A stretch of 64,000 bases of DNA from an uncultured Paracoccaceae bacterium (GTDB lineage: Bacteria; Pseudomonadota; Alphaproteobacteria; Rhodobacterales; Rhodobacteraceae): assembly GCA_947488175.1 (NCBI GenBank), contig CANKYO010000004.1, forward strand, positions 1 through 64,000. The letters are read 5' to 3'. Below, piece by piece: positions 1 through 10,100 of the stretch. Every line of letters begins with the position of its first letter. The first letter of the stretch is position 1. The notes below the pieces were generated by a model, which ran no database searches, was not told where the DNA came from, and saw nothing but the letters and a program-made list of their open reading frames with translations. The position numbers and the translations under genes were made by a program.

Positions 1-662
1 TAACCAAACCAACAAGATGAGCCAAACTCTCTCTTACTTTAAGCCGCCATTGGTTCCAAAAACCCTGACGACGGACACTGACGTCATACGGTTCCGCAGG
101 GGTGCATCTAGGTCTCAGAAATACCTTTGGCCAACTTGGCAAAGGCATAAAGCAAGCTTTGGTGCAGCGCCCAACATCCGTCGAAAAGGGCTCTCCGCCC
201 GCTTTCGCGGCGTTTTGCCGGAACGTTGGCTATAGATGCACCAATGGCGGTACATCGTATGAAGCTGCAGAGTCTCAACTACGCCTGAGAGGCGAATGGC
301 AGGTTACAAATCACTCACTAACCCGGCTATGCCGCATCAGCATTGGGCGGCTGAGAACCCATGCTTACAAACGCTGCGGTCCGCGTGACGGAGTGTTTTC
401 GGCACTAGGCGACGTAGGCGCGTCATTTGGCGACAGGAAAGCGTACACACAAGATCGAAGGTTCGTTCGCTCCGCTTACGTCAAGAACATGGGCGGCGTT
501 AGAAACAAGATCAGGTCGGCTTACATTGTAATTCAGGCGTGAAGGAACTACGTACAGGATACAAAGTTGTGGTTTTCTGCGGCAAAGGCGCATCGCCTGC
601 TATAGCGAACTGCAATTATCTATCATCAAAATTCAGCTGTCACGTCCCGTTGCAAGGATCTG
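1..662. other. gene-poor stretch, no confident gene
   Basis: The open frames here (for example 102-542 plus) have no recognisable domain, no ribosome binding site and an odd composition rich in Arg, Cys and Ser. I see no RNA gene or clear repeat. The DNA may be decayed coding sequence, but I could not match any fragment to a family. Confidence 0.5.
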
Positions 663-797
663 ATGTTTGGGAAGTTTGCCGATGTTATCGTGCATGGCCA
701 CATCGCCCATGCGATAGGTTTATCCGTTTTGGCGACCGGATACGCCCATGAAATACGACCAGATATGAACAGCGCCCTGTCGATCAATACGACTTGA
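663..797 (+). CDS. putative 44-residue small protein
   Basis: A short open frame starts with ATG five bases after an AAGGA ribosome binding site (653-657) and encodes a 44-residue peptide. It opens with MFGKFADVIVHGHIAHA, continues with a mildly hydrophobic stretch (IGLSVLATGYAHE) and ends in SINTT. Its composition (few Arg, balanced hydrophobic and acidic residues) looks more like protein than the overlapping frames in this gene-poor region. I do not recognise the family. It lies 73 bases upstream of another small gene on the same strand and could be co-transcribed with it. It may still be a chance frame; conservation in related genomes would decide. Confidence 0.35.
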   Translation: MFGKFADVIVHGHIAHAIGLSVLATGYAHEIRPDMNSALSINTT

Positions 798-870
798 AAA
801 CCGCCCTGACACAAAATCTTGTCAGCGCAAAAAACAGTGAGGCGGCGCTTTCTCCGTCAAAGGATCAAAA

Positions 871-1224
871 ATGACTTTTCCAGAATGGACGAAACCCGGC
901 ATCTACGGTGCTTTGGGTGGCGCGATTGCGGTTTCTATCCTCGGCTTTACTTGGGGTGGCTGGGTGACGAGCGGCAACGCCCAGACCATGGCACAGGACT
1001 CCGCAACAGACGAAGTGACTTTGGCAATGGTGCCGGTATGCCTGAACATGTCTGCGGCAGACCCGGAACGCGCAGAGAAACTTGCGATCCTTCAGGATGC
1101 CTCGGCATTTGGCCGCCGCAATGCGATGATGGAAACAGGTTGGGCAACCCACCCGGATTCAGACAAGCCAGACCGCGACCTTGCTGTTGCCTGCCTGGCG
1201 GGGCTTGAGTTGGATGGATCATAA
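871..1224 (+). CDS. hypothetical protein with one N-terminal membrane segment
   Basis: The gene encodes 117 residues. Residues about 10-32 form a glycine-rich hydrophobic segment (YGALGGAIAVSILGFTWGG) that reads as a single transmembrane helix or uncleaved signal. The rest is a soluble domain with two cysteines (in VPVCLNM and VACLAG), which would face the periplasm if the helix is an N-in anchor. The ATG follows an AAAGGATC ribosome binding site at 859-866. Uncharacterised proteins with this arrangement (short anchor, paired Cys, RRNAMMETGWA-like segment) are typical of Rhodobacteraceae, but I know no function. The secreted repeat protein starts 64 bases downstream on the same strand. Confidence 0.75.
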   Translation: MTFPEWTKPGIYGALGGAIAVSILGFTWGGWVTSGNAQTMAQDSATDEVTLAMVPVCLNMSAADPERAEKLAILQDASAFGRRNAMMETGWATHPDSDKPDRDLAVACLAGLELDGS

Positions 1225-1288
1225 TTCAAAGACAGCGCTGCAATTGCCCCAAACAACTTGCGGGACATCTGTATTGGCGGACATCCGA

Positions 1289-2041
1289 ATGATTTGGGTC
1301 TTCTTCCTCGGCCCCATTTTCGCTCTGCTTGTGTTTGCAATCCCTGCATTCGCCCAATCCATGCCGGAAAACGCCAGTGCAAAGAGCTATGGTGACGGCT
1401 GGGATTGCAACGTCGGGTATCGGCTTGTTGGCGATAATTGTGCAGCGGTTGTGGCACCGGAAAATGCATATGAGACGAACCGCACTTATGGTCCCGGATG
1501 GGAATGCTTTCATGGCTTTCGCAAGGTCGATGAAACGGCCTGTGTTGCAGTGGTTGTCCCCGATGGTGGGTACCTGGACCCTTCTGGCGAACGCTGGCAA
1601 TGCCTGCGCGGATTCCTCAAGGTTGATGATATTTGCCAAGAGGTCGTCGTGCCCGAAAATGCCCATCTGGTGGATGGATCATATGGGTCGGCGTGGGAAT
1701 GTGAACGTGGGTTTGAGCGGATGGGTACCCGTTGCGACGCCATTGCGGTTCCGATCAACGGATATTTGAACGGATCTCGCTATGGTCAACCCTGGACATG
1801 TGAACGTGGCTTTTTCGAACGAGACGGTCTGTGCGAGGCCGTCGTAGTCCCGGATTTCGCCTATTTTGACGATGCAACCTACGGCGAGGGATGGAAATGC
1901 CAGAGGGGGTATCAAGCTTCCGGTGCAGGCTGCGAAGTGGTCGATATCCCTGCAAACGCTCATCTCGACAGATCTGGAAACCGATGGGAATGCAACAGGA
2001 ACTTCCAAAAATCCAAAGGTCAGTGCGTTTTCAACAACTAA
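1289..2041 (+). CDS. secreted cysteine-rich tandem-repeat protein
   Basis: The gene encodes 250 residues. I chose the ATG at 1289 because it begins a clear signal peptide (MIWVFFLGPIFALLVFA, cleavage near AFA-QS); the frame is open further upstream but reads as non-secretory sequence. The mature part is seven repeats of about 30-33 residues with the pattern P-[ED]-N-A-Y, a YG.GW.C turn, a C..GF/GY pair about seven residues before a second Cys, and a closing VVV or IAV. Each unit holds two cysteines, probably one disulfide per repeat, so the protein would act in the periplasm or outside the cell. The family is uncharacterised. A DUF1611 gene begins 71 bases downstream on the same strand. Confidence 0.8.
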   Translation: MIWVFFLGPIFALLVFAIPAFAQSMPENASAKSYGDGWDCNVGYRLVGDNCAAVVAPENAYETNRTYGPGWECFHGFRKVDETACVAVVVPDGGYLDPSGERWQCLRGFLKVDDICQEVVVPENAHLVDGSYGSAWECERGFERMGTRCDAIAVPINGYLNGSRYGQPWTCERGFFERDGLCEAVVVPDFAYFDDATYGEGWKCQRGYQASGAGCEVVDIPANAHLDRSGNRWECNRNFQKSKGQCVFNN

Positions 2042-2112
2042 GCATTTGCCACTAAGGCTGCAGCTTCCACACGCAGGGGCGATGACAGTGTTGCCAACAA
2101 AAGGAAATTACC

Positions 2113-3312
2113 ATGAAGACCGAACCTCAAACCGCAGATACCATTCGTCGTCCTATCAGAGGTGCTCAAGCGCCCCCATTGACCAGCGACGCACCTACTC
2201 AATCCACGTCCATCACTCAGATCGCGGTGCAGCCAACTGCGATTGTCTATTGCGAAGGCAACTTCGCCAAAATTGACGGCAAGACTGCCAACGGCCTTGT
2301 GCGTCATTCAGAGGCCTACCGGATCGTCTCGGTCATCGACAGCGACCACAGCGGCAACAACAGCGGACTGGTTCTTGATGGCGCGATCAACACCATACCA
2401 ATCCTCGAAAGTCTCGATGCCGCTGTCACTCACGAAACCTCCATGCCCGATGCCTTTATCTATGGAATGGCCCCCTCAACCGGACGGCTTTCGCCCGCTG
2501 ATCGCAGCGTTGTACTGGAGGCGATCGCGCGCGGTATGAACATCGTCAGTGGCCTGCATGAGTACCTGAGCGACGACGCTGAAATTTCGCATGCGGCATT
2601 GGAAAGACAAGTCACTATCCGCGACATCCGCAAACCCAAGCCCAGCAAGGACATGCGTTTGTTCGATGGAAGTGTCGCGAATGTTGATGCACTGCGCATC
2701 GCCATTCTTGGAACCGATTGCGCCATCGGGAAGCGGACGACTGCGACGGTTCTGGCCCGTGCCCTGAACGCAAAGGGCATCAAGACTGTGCTGGTTGGGA
2801 CAGGCCAGACGGGTCTGATGCAGGGCGCGAAATATGGTGTGGCTATGGACGCCGTACCGCCCCAGTTTTGCTGCGGCGAACTCGAGGGCGCGATCGTCGC
2901 GGCCTCGGAGGCAGAGCAACCCGACGTCATCCTGATCGAAGGCCAAGGTGCGCTAAGCCATCCTGCGTTCTGCACATCCGCTTTTATCCTGCGCGGCAGC
3001 CAGCCGGATGCCGTCATCCTTCAGCATGCACCCAAACGGGCCCATCGCTGCGATTTCCCCAACATGCCAATGCCCACCCCGGCAAGTGAGATTGCGTTGA
3101 TCGAGGCGTTTTCCGATACCAAGGTCATCGGCGTCACGCTCAATCACGAAGGTATGTCCGAAGCAGAGATCAAAGACACGATTGCAGGACAATCAGAGAA
3201 ACTTGGGCTGCCTGTGACTGACGCACTCAGCCGACCAACGGGACATCTGCTGGCTATAGTCCTCAGCGCGTATCCCGGTTTGCAGCAAGGGATGCCTGTG
3301 GCGGCAATATGA
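2113..3312 (+). CDS. DUF1611 family protein (DgcN-like)
   Basis: A 399-residue member of the DUF1611 family. The first 50 residues are a low-complexity extension. An N-terminal Rossmann-like domain follows (to about residue 185, with SGLHEYL), then a P-loop domain starting near residue 198 with ILGTDCAIGKRTTATVLARA. The VGTGQTGLMQGAKYGVAMD and LIEGQGALSHPA segments are family hallmarks. Characterised relatives (DgcN) N-acetylate D-glutamate in D-Glu catabolism, normally beside an enolase-superfamily racemase. Here the stop overlaps by four bases the start of a PLP-dependent racemase instead, so the substrate may differ. AAAGGAAA precedes the ATG. The family call is firm; the reaction is inferred. 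Confidence 0.85.
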   Translation: MKTEPQTADTIRRPIRGAQAPPLTSDAPTQSTSITQIAVQPTAIVYCEGNFAKIDGKTANGLVRHSEAYRIVSVIDSDHSGNNSGLVLDGAINTIPILESLDAAVTHETSMPDAFIYGMAPSTGRLSPADRSVVLEAIARGMNIVSGLHEYLSDDAEISHAALERQVTIRDIRKPKPSKDMRLFDGSVANVDALRIAILGTDCAIGKRTTATVLARALNAKGIKTVLVGTGQTGLMQGAKYGVAMDAVPPQFCCGELEGAIVAASEAEQPDVILIEGQGALSHPAFCTSAFILRGSQPDAVILQHAPKRAHRCDFPNMPMPTPASEIALIEAFSDTKVIGVTLNHEGMSEAEIKDTIAGQSEKLGLPVTDALSRPTGHLLAIVLSAYPGLQQGMPVAAI

Positions 3313-4430
3313 GCAACCCGCGCATAGAAGTAGACCTTGGCAAGATACGCCACAACACCCGGACTGTTGTTGGGCTGCTGAAGGCGCGCGGCATCCGTGT
3401 GATCGGGGTGACCAAAGCCGTTTGTGGACATCCAGCCATCGCCCGAGCCATGATTGACGGTGGCGCTGCAGGCCTCGCCGAGGCGCGTTTGAGCAATGTG
3501 AAGCGGTTGCGCCAGGCTGGAATTACGTGTCCGGTAACCTTGATCCGGACACCCATGCTGAGCCAGGTCGATGACGTCGTGCAAATCTGTGAGTCGAGCT
3601 ACAACACAGAGATTGCTGTGATTGCGGCCCTGGCCGCCGCTGCAATCCGGCAAAACACGGTTCACGGCATTCTCCTGATGGTCGAAATGGGTGATCTGCG
3701 CGACGGGATCATGCCACAAGATCTTGGCGAAATAGCCCAGCAAGTGGTGGACATGCCCGGTGTGGCGCTGAAAGGTATCGGAGCAAACTTCGCTTGTCTG
3801 AGCGGCACTGCCCCGACGGATGCAAAGATGCAGGCCCTGTCTGTTCTTGCGAATGATGTTGACGGGCAGTGTGGCCCATACCTCCAGACGGTCTCTGGCG
3901 GCAACTCTGCAAACCTGCCTTGGGCGCTCGGAGGGCATGCGACTGGACGGATCAATGATCTCAGGCTTGGCGAAGCAATCCTTTTGGGTGTCGATCCGGT
4001 CTCTGGAAATCAAATAGGCGGAATGTTCAGAGATGCGTTTACACTGGTCGCCGAAGTCATTGAGACAGACACCAAGTCTGTGCGCCCGGTCGTCAGCTTT
4101 GCTGATCTCACTTTGCCTAGAATTCACGTTGTCCCAAACACCGCAGAAACCACGCGGTTGATTCTTGCCATTGGGCATCAGGACACGGACGCGGCTGGGC
4201 TTTCAATGCCTCCCGGGAATACATTTATCGGCGCAACAAGCGATCATCTTGTTATTGGCACCAAGCATTCGGCAACCTGCGTCGGATCAGAAATGCGGTT
4301 CCAGATGAATTATGGCGCGTTAATGCGCGCCATGGCCGCGCCGGACATTCAGGCAAATATACGTAATGACCAATCCGCGCCAAACGCGCGTGAAGCCCAT
4401 GGTCCCGGTAAACACCTGGCACTGGTTTAA
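3309..4430 (+). CDS. alanine racemase family PLP-dependent enzyme (fold type III)
   Basis: The protein has 373 residues and resembles the ornithine/alanine racemase-like family (YhfX/Orr type) rather than biosynthetic Alr. The N terminus reads IEVDLGKIRHNTRTVVGLLK and is followed by VIGVTKAVCGHP, in which the Lys of VTKAV is the expected PLP-binding lysine. Later motifs are LLMVEMGDLRDGI, GANFACLSG and TVSGGNSANLPWA. Predicted role: cytosolic racemisation or epimerisation of an amino acid. The ATG overlaps the TGA of the DUF1611 gene (ATGA), so the two are translationally coupled and probably act in one pathway, plausibly D-amino acid use. The substrate cannot be read from sequence. Confidence 0.85.
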   Translation: MSNPRIEVDLGKIRHNTRTVVGLLKARGIRVIGVTKAVCGHPAIARAMIDGGAAGLAEARLSNVKRLRQAGITCPVTLIRTPMLSQVDDVVQICESSYNTEIAVIAALAAAAIRQNTVHGILLMVEMGDLRDGIMPQDLGEIAQQVVDMPGVALKGIGANFACLSGTAPTDAKMQALSVLANDVDGQCGPYLQTVSGGNSANLPWALGGHATGRINDLRLGEAILLGVDPVSGNQIGGMFRDAFTLVAEVIETDTKSVRPVVSFADLTLPRIHVVPNTAETTRLILAIGHQDTDAAGLSMPPGNTFIGATSDHLVIGTKHSATCVGSEMRFQMNYGALMRAMAAPDIQANIRNDQSAPNAREAHGPGKHLALV

Positions 4431-4479
4431 ACAACCTTGTTCCGACACACCCCAATGTAACCAAAGAGGAGAATGCCAA

Positions 4480-4671
4480 TTGGCAAAGCTAACGAAAACA
4501 AGCGTGTTCAAAGCGCAAGGTCCCAAAGTGGAAACGCAGATGGACAAGACCACCCGCGTCGTTCGGAAGATGGCCGACGAAGAAGCTGAACAGCGGCAAG
4601 TCAAGATAGACCGTCTGCGCAATGCGCGCCTCGAACGAGAAGCAAACACACCGGCAAAGCCATCGCGGTAG
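4480..4671 (+). CDS. small hypothetical charged protein (TTG start)
   Basis: A 63-residue protein of high charge (many Lys, Arg and Glu), beginning MAKLTKTSVF. The start is a TTG placed eight bases after a strong GAGGAG site (4466-4471). The nearer ATG at 4473 belongs to another frame that ends after 38 codons and reads poorly, and the in-frame ATG at 4366 lies inside the racemase gene. The C-terminal half (KMADEEAEQRQVKIDRLRNARLE in pattern) is predicted helical. I do not recognise a domain. It follows the racemase by 49 bases and may be its last co-transcribed gene. Confidence 0.6.
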   Translation: MAKLTKTSVFKAQGPKVETQMDKTTRVVRKMADEEAEQRQVKIDRLRNARLEREANTPAKPSR

Positions 4672-4776
4672 CGCATAAGACAGGTTCACCCAAGGCCGCC
4701 ATACGGCGATGACACACTGATTGCGCACCCATTTTCAAGTTTCAGTGGCGCGACGACAACCGCGAAGGATTTACCC

Positions 4777-5058
4777 ATGACGCACGCAGACAAGAGCGCT
4801 ACAGAAGTTCACTATATCTGTCAGACATATGTGGAACAGAAGCGGGGCCATGACGGGCAAGCAAGCCTGAAGATTGGCAAGCAATTTCAATATTCAACTG
4901 CGTCAGAGGCCCAGAACAGAGCCGAACGGGAAGCCCAGTCCGAGGATTGTGCGGGCGCTGATGCCTATATGATCACAGAGGATCCAAATAGTGGCGAAGT
5001 CGGATCGCCCAGCTTCCTGGTCAGGCTCGGTAATGTCCCAGAGTTTGATGATTTCTAG
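4777..5058 (+). CDS. hypothetical protein, 93 residues
   Basis: A small soluble protein opening with MTHADKSATEVHYICQTYVE. It has a GAAGGA ribosome binding site about nine bases upstream of the ATG. The body holds a beta-like N terminus, a central Ala/Glu-rich helix (ASEAQNRAEREAQSEDC) and an acidic C terminus ending in EFDDF. It has no signal peptide or membrane segment. Similar short proteins occur in Rhodobacteraceae without assigned function. No operon partner is evident, since the next 700 bases hold no clear gene. Confidence 0.7.
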   Translation: MTHADKSATEVHYICQTYVEQKRGHDGQASLKIGKQFQYSTASEAQNRAEREAQSEDCAGADAYMITEDPNSGEVGSPSFLVRLGNVPEFDDF

Positions 5059-5806
5059 AAATTGGCTATCGGCCAAGGATCCGCCCACAAGGCCTCTCAT
5101 GACAATGTGCCGAGTTCTTTAGAAAAGCGGCCAGTGGCGCAGCCGCAGCAAAAGGTCGCTTTGTCCGCACCTGTTAAGCACGACCGCTGATATGTGATAC
5201 AGTCTGTATGAATGGCCGATTTTGCCGCTGCGCGGCGCCACCGAATTTTCCGCTCACGTAGCATTTCGCACGCTGCGAGCACACGCAGCACAAATTCAGC
5301 ACTTCTGCTATGGGCTAAGACCAGACCTCGGATTCGGATGCCGTGCAGCATCTCTTGATGTAGTGTCCTGTCAACGTCGGGTTGTAGTCGTGGGAGGTGA
5401 TGGAGGATCGGACGATCAGTCACGGAAACACCAAACTTACCTGCTATTCGCGCTCTTCGCCCCGCTTGGAACAAAGGCCGCATAGTCGGCCAACAACGCC
5501 CGCTAAAAACCCAAACACGTATGTGCGATCCGGGTGCGTCTTCTCGGAGGCCATTGAAATCTGATCAGATGGGTCGCTCGCAAGGGCGGCCGATTGTCGA
5601 CATTCATTATTATTTTGATACCGAAGTGCTTTTTCCGAGATCAGCCATTCGTACATCACGCAGAATTTGCTGGATTGCGCTCGGGCCTCTATCTCAAAGC
5701 CGCACCCGGCTTTTTTGCGGGGCTGCTGTTCAGGCTGATCTGCGAGAGCCCGCCCAATTAGACAATCTGTCACTCTAAGGCGTGCGGGCGGCCCTCTTGT
5801 CAGAGA
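5059..5806. other. long intergenic stretch with an orphan hairpin
   Basis: About 750 bases separate the hypothetical gene from the efflux operon. The frames on both strands (5097-5483 minus, 5444-5773 minus, 5521-5778 plus) lack ribosome binding sites and recognisable motifs, so I do not call genes. The only strong structure is a terminator-type hairpin at 5696-5716, listed separately. Confidence 0.5.
5696..5716 (+). terminator. intrinsic terminator-type hairpin followed by T run
   Basis: AAAGCCG and CGGCTTT form a perfect seven-base stem around CACC, followed on the plus strand by three further T's (six in a row). No plus-strand gene ends nearby. It could end an unannotated plus-strand transcript, or, read on the minus strand, act about 90 bases past the efflux operon stop at 5807. 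Confidence 0.55.
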
Positions 5807-7177
5807 CTAGCGGCTCAATGTTCTGCGCATCAACTCTGAGCTGGATTGAGTTTTCCAACCGCGACCTGTTGCTATCTGCAAGCGCACCCAACTCAATGTC
5901 GCGTTTCGACGTGCATCGGCAGTAGATAGCCTTGCGTCCGCAAATTGCCGCTCGACGTCCAATAGCTCCGCCAATGGTATCTCGCCAGTTTCATAGCTGG
6001 TGAGCGAAAGTTCCGCGACCGCGCCGATTGCCTCACTTGCATCCTGTTGTGAAGCCAGTTGTTGGCGCCATCCACGCAGTAATGCAATCGCAGCCTCAGT
6101 CTCCTCAGACGCCTTTAGGACTGCCTGACGCCACTGCAGCTCTGCCTGGCGCGCGCGGGAAATGGCCGCATCGCGGTTGGCAAGCAATGCACCACGGTTG
6201 AAGAGCGCGAGGTTTATTTGCGGTCCAAAGCTCCATTGGTCTGTGTCTCCGGTTCCGATGGAGCCATTCAAGGTGATCGATGGATAAAGCTGCGCGTCTG
6301 ACACCCCAACCGCTGCTGTTGCGCTGGCAAAATTGCGTTCGGCGGCCTGCACATCGGGCCTGCTCCGAAAAAGGTCAGCCGGAATACCTGCGCTCGTGCC
6401 GCCTATCGGTCGCGGAATGGCACGCCCCTGCCCCATCTGCCGCTGCAAAGACGCCGACGGTTCGGCCAACAATGTCGCGATGCGAAAAACGCTGACTTCG
6501 TAATTCGCTATCTGAAGCGGCAATCTTGCCTTTGCCGACGCCAAATCGGCACGTGCGCGTTGCACTTCGATGATCGTGGCATCGCCAACCTCCAGCCGAT
6601 TTTCAACAGCCTGAAGTGTTCTGCTACGGCTCTGCACTGTCTGCCGCAGGATCGTGGCGGCTTCTTGATAGTACCGCGCCTGCACGTAGTTATCGACGAG
6701 TTCAGTCAGGAAAGCCAACCGTGCCGTGCCGAGATCCGCGCGCGTCGCATCCAAGGTCGCGGCTGCCTGTTCGACCTCTCTTGCGTTTCTCCCGAATATG
6801 TCAAGGACAAGACCCGCGTTCAGTCGATAGGTGCGCGTGTCAGCGGCGATGCCTTCGTTTTCGCCCGTGGTGACTTCGGCCGTCAGGCTCCCATTGGTAA
6901 GAGACGCACCAGAGGCACGCAAACCGGCTTGAGACTCTTCAATGCGCTCAAGTGCAATTTGCACATCGAGGTTTTGGGCGATCCCGCGCGCTATCAGCTC
7001 TGAGAGCAATGGATCGTTGAGTTGCGACCACCAGACGGTTTGGGGTGCATTTGGGATGCTCTCTGCGCCACCTCCTGCAAATCTGCTCGGCAGATCAATT
7101 GTGGGCGTCACATAGTCAGGTCCAACTGCGCCGCAAGACATCAGAAAACAAAGCGGGACGACGGCAAATGATTTCAT
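5807..7177 (-). CDS. outer-membrane efflux channel (TolC/NodT family lipoprotein)
   Basis: A 456-residue OMF protein. The N terminus MKSFAVVPLCFLMSCGAVGPDY carries a lipobox with Cys at residue 15, followed by the VGPDYVTPT motif typical of NodT-type channels. Two long helical repeats (about residues 60-240 and 270-440) with the usual LDIFGRNAREVEQA and ISRARQAELQWRQAV patterns would form the alpha-helical periplasmic tunnel and beta barrel. It is the last gene of the three-gene RND operon, 13 bases after the pump stop, and would be the outer-membrane exit duct. The substrate is unknown. Confidence 0.93.
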   Translation of the reverse strand: MKSFAVVPLCFLMSCGAVGPDYVTPTIDLPSRFAGGGAESIPNAPQTVWWSQLNDPLLSELIARGIAQNLDVQIALERIEESQAGLRASGASLTNGSLTAEVTTGENEGIAADTRTYRLNAGLVLDIFGRNAREVEQAAATLDATRADLGTARLAFLTELVDNYVQARYYQEAATILRQTVQSRSRTLQAVENRLEVGDATIIEVQRARADLASAKARLPLQIANYEVSVFRIATLLAEPSASLQRQMGQGRAIPRPIGGTSAGIPADLFRSRPDVQAAERNFASATAAVGVSDAQLYPSITLNGSIGTGDTDQWSFGPQINLALFNRGALLANRDAAISRARQAELQWRQAVLKASEETEAAIALLRGWRQQLASQQDASEAIGAVAELSLTSYETGEIPLAELLDVERQFADARLSTADARRNATLSWVRLQIATGRGWKTQSSSELMRRTLSR

Positions 7178-7190
7178 TTCTCGAATTCCT

Positions 7191-10100
7191 TCAGCTGATG
7201 GCGCGACGGCGACCCAGAACCGGCGTCAGTAATACAGCCGCGGTGTAGCGGGCCGCCGCCAGATATGCTGGCACCAGGAACAACACGAAGAGTGAGCCGA
7301 TCAGGATCCCCGCGCCCAATGAAATCGCCGTAGGGATAAGGAACTGCGCCTGAATACTGGTTTCCAGAACAAGAGGTGTCACACCCAGGAATGTGGTCAG
7401 CGTTGTCAGAAATATCGGACGGAACCGAGAGACAACCGCCCCGACGACCGCAGAATTCCAGTCCTGAACATCTTCCACATTTCGGTCCGCAGTCGTGATC
7501 AGCAACAGGGCGCTGTTGATCACGATGCCGGACAAGCCAACGACGCCGAAGATGGACAAAAGCGTCAGGTCGAGCCCAAGAACCGCATGACCAATCAGCG
7601 CGCCCATGAAACCAAACGGGATTGTCAGCAGGATGAGTATTGGGTTGATGTAAGATCGCAGCGCTAATGTCAGCAATGCGAATATGGCGAAAAGTGCGAG
7701 GCCAAAGTTCACCGCCAGCGATGGGCCGAAATCGTCCTGTTCTTCTGCCTCGCCCGACAGTTCCATCGTCACATCCGGGTAGCGTTCCTGTATCTCCGGC
7801 AGCACCTGCTCTTGCAGCATGCGGATTTCCGCGCCGCCGGTGGTGATGGTTTCATCTACATCGGCAAGAATGGTTGTGATGCGGCGCGCATCAACCCGGG
7901 AAATCGTGCTTGGCGCGTTCGACAGCGTAAATGACCCGAGAGAGCTGATTGGAACGAGTTGGCTTCCAATGCGCACCCGGTAATCGGCGAGGTCATTCAG
8001 ATCGGTGCGCTCGCTTTCGGGAAGACGGACGCGCACGTCAATTTCTTCTTCATTCCTTTGCAGCGTTGTCACCAATTCTCCGAACACTGCAGAGCGTATC
8101 TCGCGCGCGACATCATTGACTGTGACGCCTAGTGATTTTGCATTCTCGGTCGGAATGAAGACAGCCTCTTGCGATGTTGTTGCCTCTGAGTCTCGCAATG
8201 ACAGAATGCCCTGCCGGGCCGCTAACGCGTCCTTGATCTGATTGACGGCAAAGACGCGCGCGTCATCGCTTTTGCTGCCAACCTGCAGTGCGATATCCGC
8301 GCCGATGGGGACGACGGACGATGAAAACGTCAGCTGCACGATCCCCGGGATATCAGCGGTTTCCTCGCGCCACAGCCGTTCAAAGACGGCGGCACTGAAA
8401 CTGCGCTGTTCTGCGGACATGATCTTGGCTTCGATTGTCGCGGTATCTGTTGACCCCGTGCCAACGCCGCCCGGGTCACCAGCCGCGAGCGCATAACCGA
8501 TGGCGATGACGGTTGCTTGCAAAACATCGTCAGATGCAAGGGCCTGATCATCGGCGATCCTGGCCGCGACACGCATGGCTGCTGCAGCCACCGCTTGCGC
8601 GCGAACCGCGGTTTCGACCTCTGACACGCCTTCAGGCATCTCTAGTGTGCCGACCACATAGTCACCTTCAATGTCGGGAAAAAAGACGAATTTGACCTGC
8701 CCGCCTGACAGCAGGCTCAACGAGGCGAAGAATAAACCAAAGCTGGTCAATATGACGAACAATGGCTGCCGCACGGCAAATCGGGCGGCGCGCCGGACAA
8801 GCGTGCGCCCGACATAATCAAGGCTGCCACCAATCAGCTTGCGCAGCAGACCCAGCAAACGAAACGGCGACCAACGCCGGGCCGGGCGGTCTGAAATGCT
8901 TGCCAGATGATGGGGCAGAATGAACAGGCTGTCGATCAGCGAAAAGAACAGAACCAGCAAAACAACCGAAGCGACCGGGGCAATGAAGGAGCCCGATGTT
9001 CCGGGCAGCAGCAGCAGGGGGACAAACGCACACATGGTGGTCGCTACCGCAAAGAAAACCGGACCAGCCACGCGCAGGACGCCCTCTTGCGCCGCTTTCA
9101 GGGAGGCATCACCTGATTGCCGTCGAGAAAAGGTATTTTCACCCACGACGATTGCATCGTCCACGACGACACCCAATGCCAATATGAACCCAAAGAGTGA
9201 CAGCTGATTGATGGTGACGCCAAAGACCGCCATCAGCGAAAACGAAGCGATAAAGGCGGTCGCAATTCCGATGACAACCCAGAAAGCGACCCTGACCTCA
9301 AGCGTGACCGCCAACAATACGAGGATAAGAACAAAGCCGACAATCGCATTTGCGGACAACAGATCGATGCGACCGTTCAGAAGCTCAGCTTCGTTTCGCC
9401 ATTCGATCACGTCCACGGTTTCCGGCAGGCGCGGTTTCAAACGCGTGTTTAGGTAATCTTGGGTCGTCTCAACAAGCTCCAGAATTTGTTGGTCACCTTC
9501 GCGATTGATCGAAAGAAAGACCGCCGGATCACCGTTCAATGTCGATACGATGCCACTATCTGCGAGGCCATCCTGAACTTTGGCGATATCGCTCAAGGTC
9601 AGGACTGCACCATCGGCCGAACTTACAATGGGAAGCGCGCCAAATTCTGTGCCAGTCTGTGCCTTCCCTTCCGTTCTCAGTTGAAGCCTCTCGCGATCTG
9701 ACAAGAGCGTGCCACCGGACAGGTTCAGGCTTTCATTTGTGATCTGTGCGGCCAGATCGCGCAGGCCGGTGCCATAGGCATCCAGCGTTCTTTGAGACAC
9801 CAGGATATCAATCTGGTCCTCGGGCGCACCTGACATGTCGACACTTGTGATGTTTGGAAAGGCGAGCAGCTCCTCGCGAATTTCAAACGCGAGATCCTTG
9901 ATATCTGTCACCGGAAGCGGGCCAGTAACGACCAGTTGGATCGCCAGTTCTGGTGCCTCCGCCTCAACCACAATCGGGGATTCCGATCCGGACGGAAACA
10001 CGGTGATTTCCCCCAAAGCGGCCTTCACATCATCAAGGACCACCCGGGGTTCTGCGCCACGTTCCAGCGACAGCGTCACGCTCGCGTTGCCTGTCACAGC

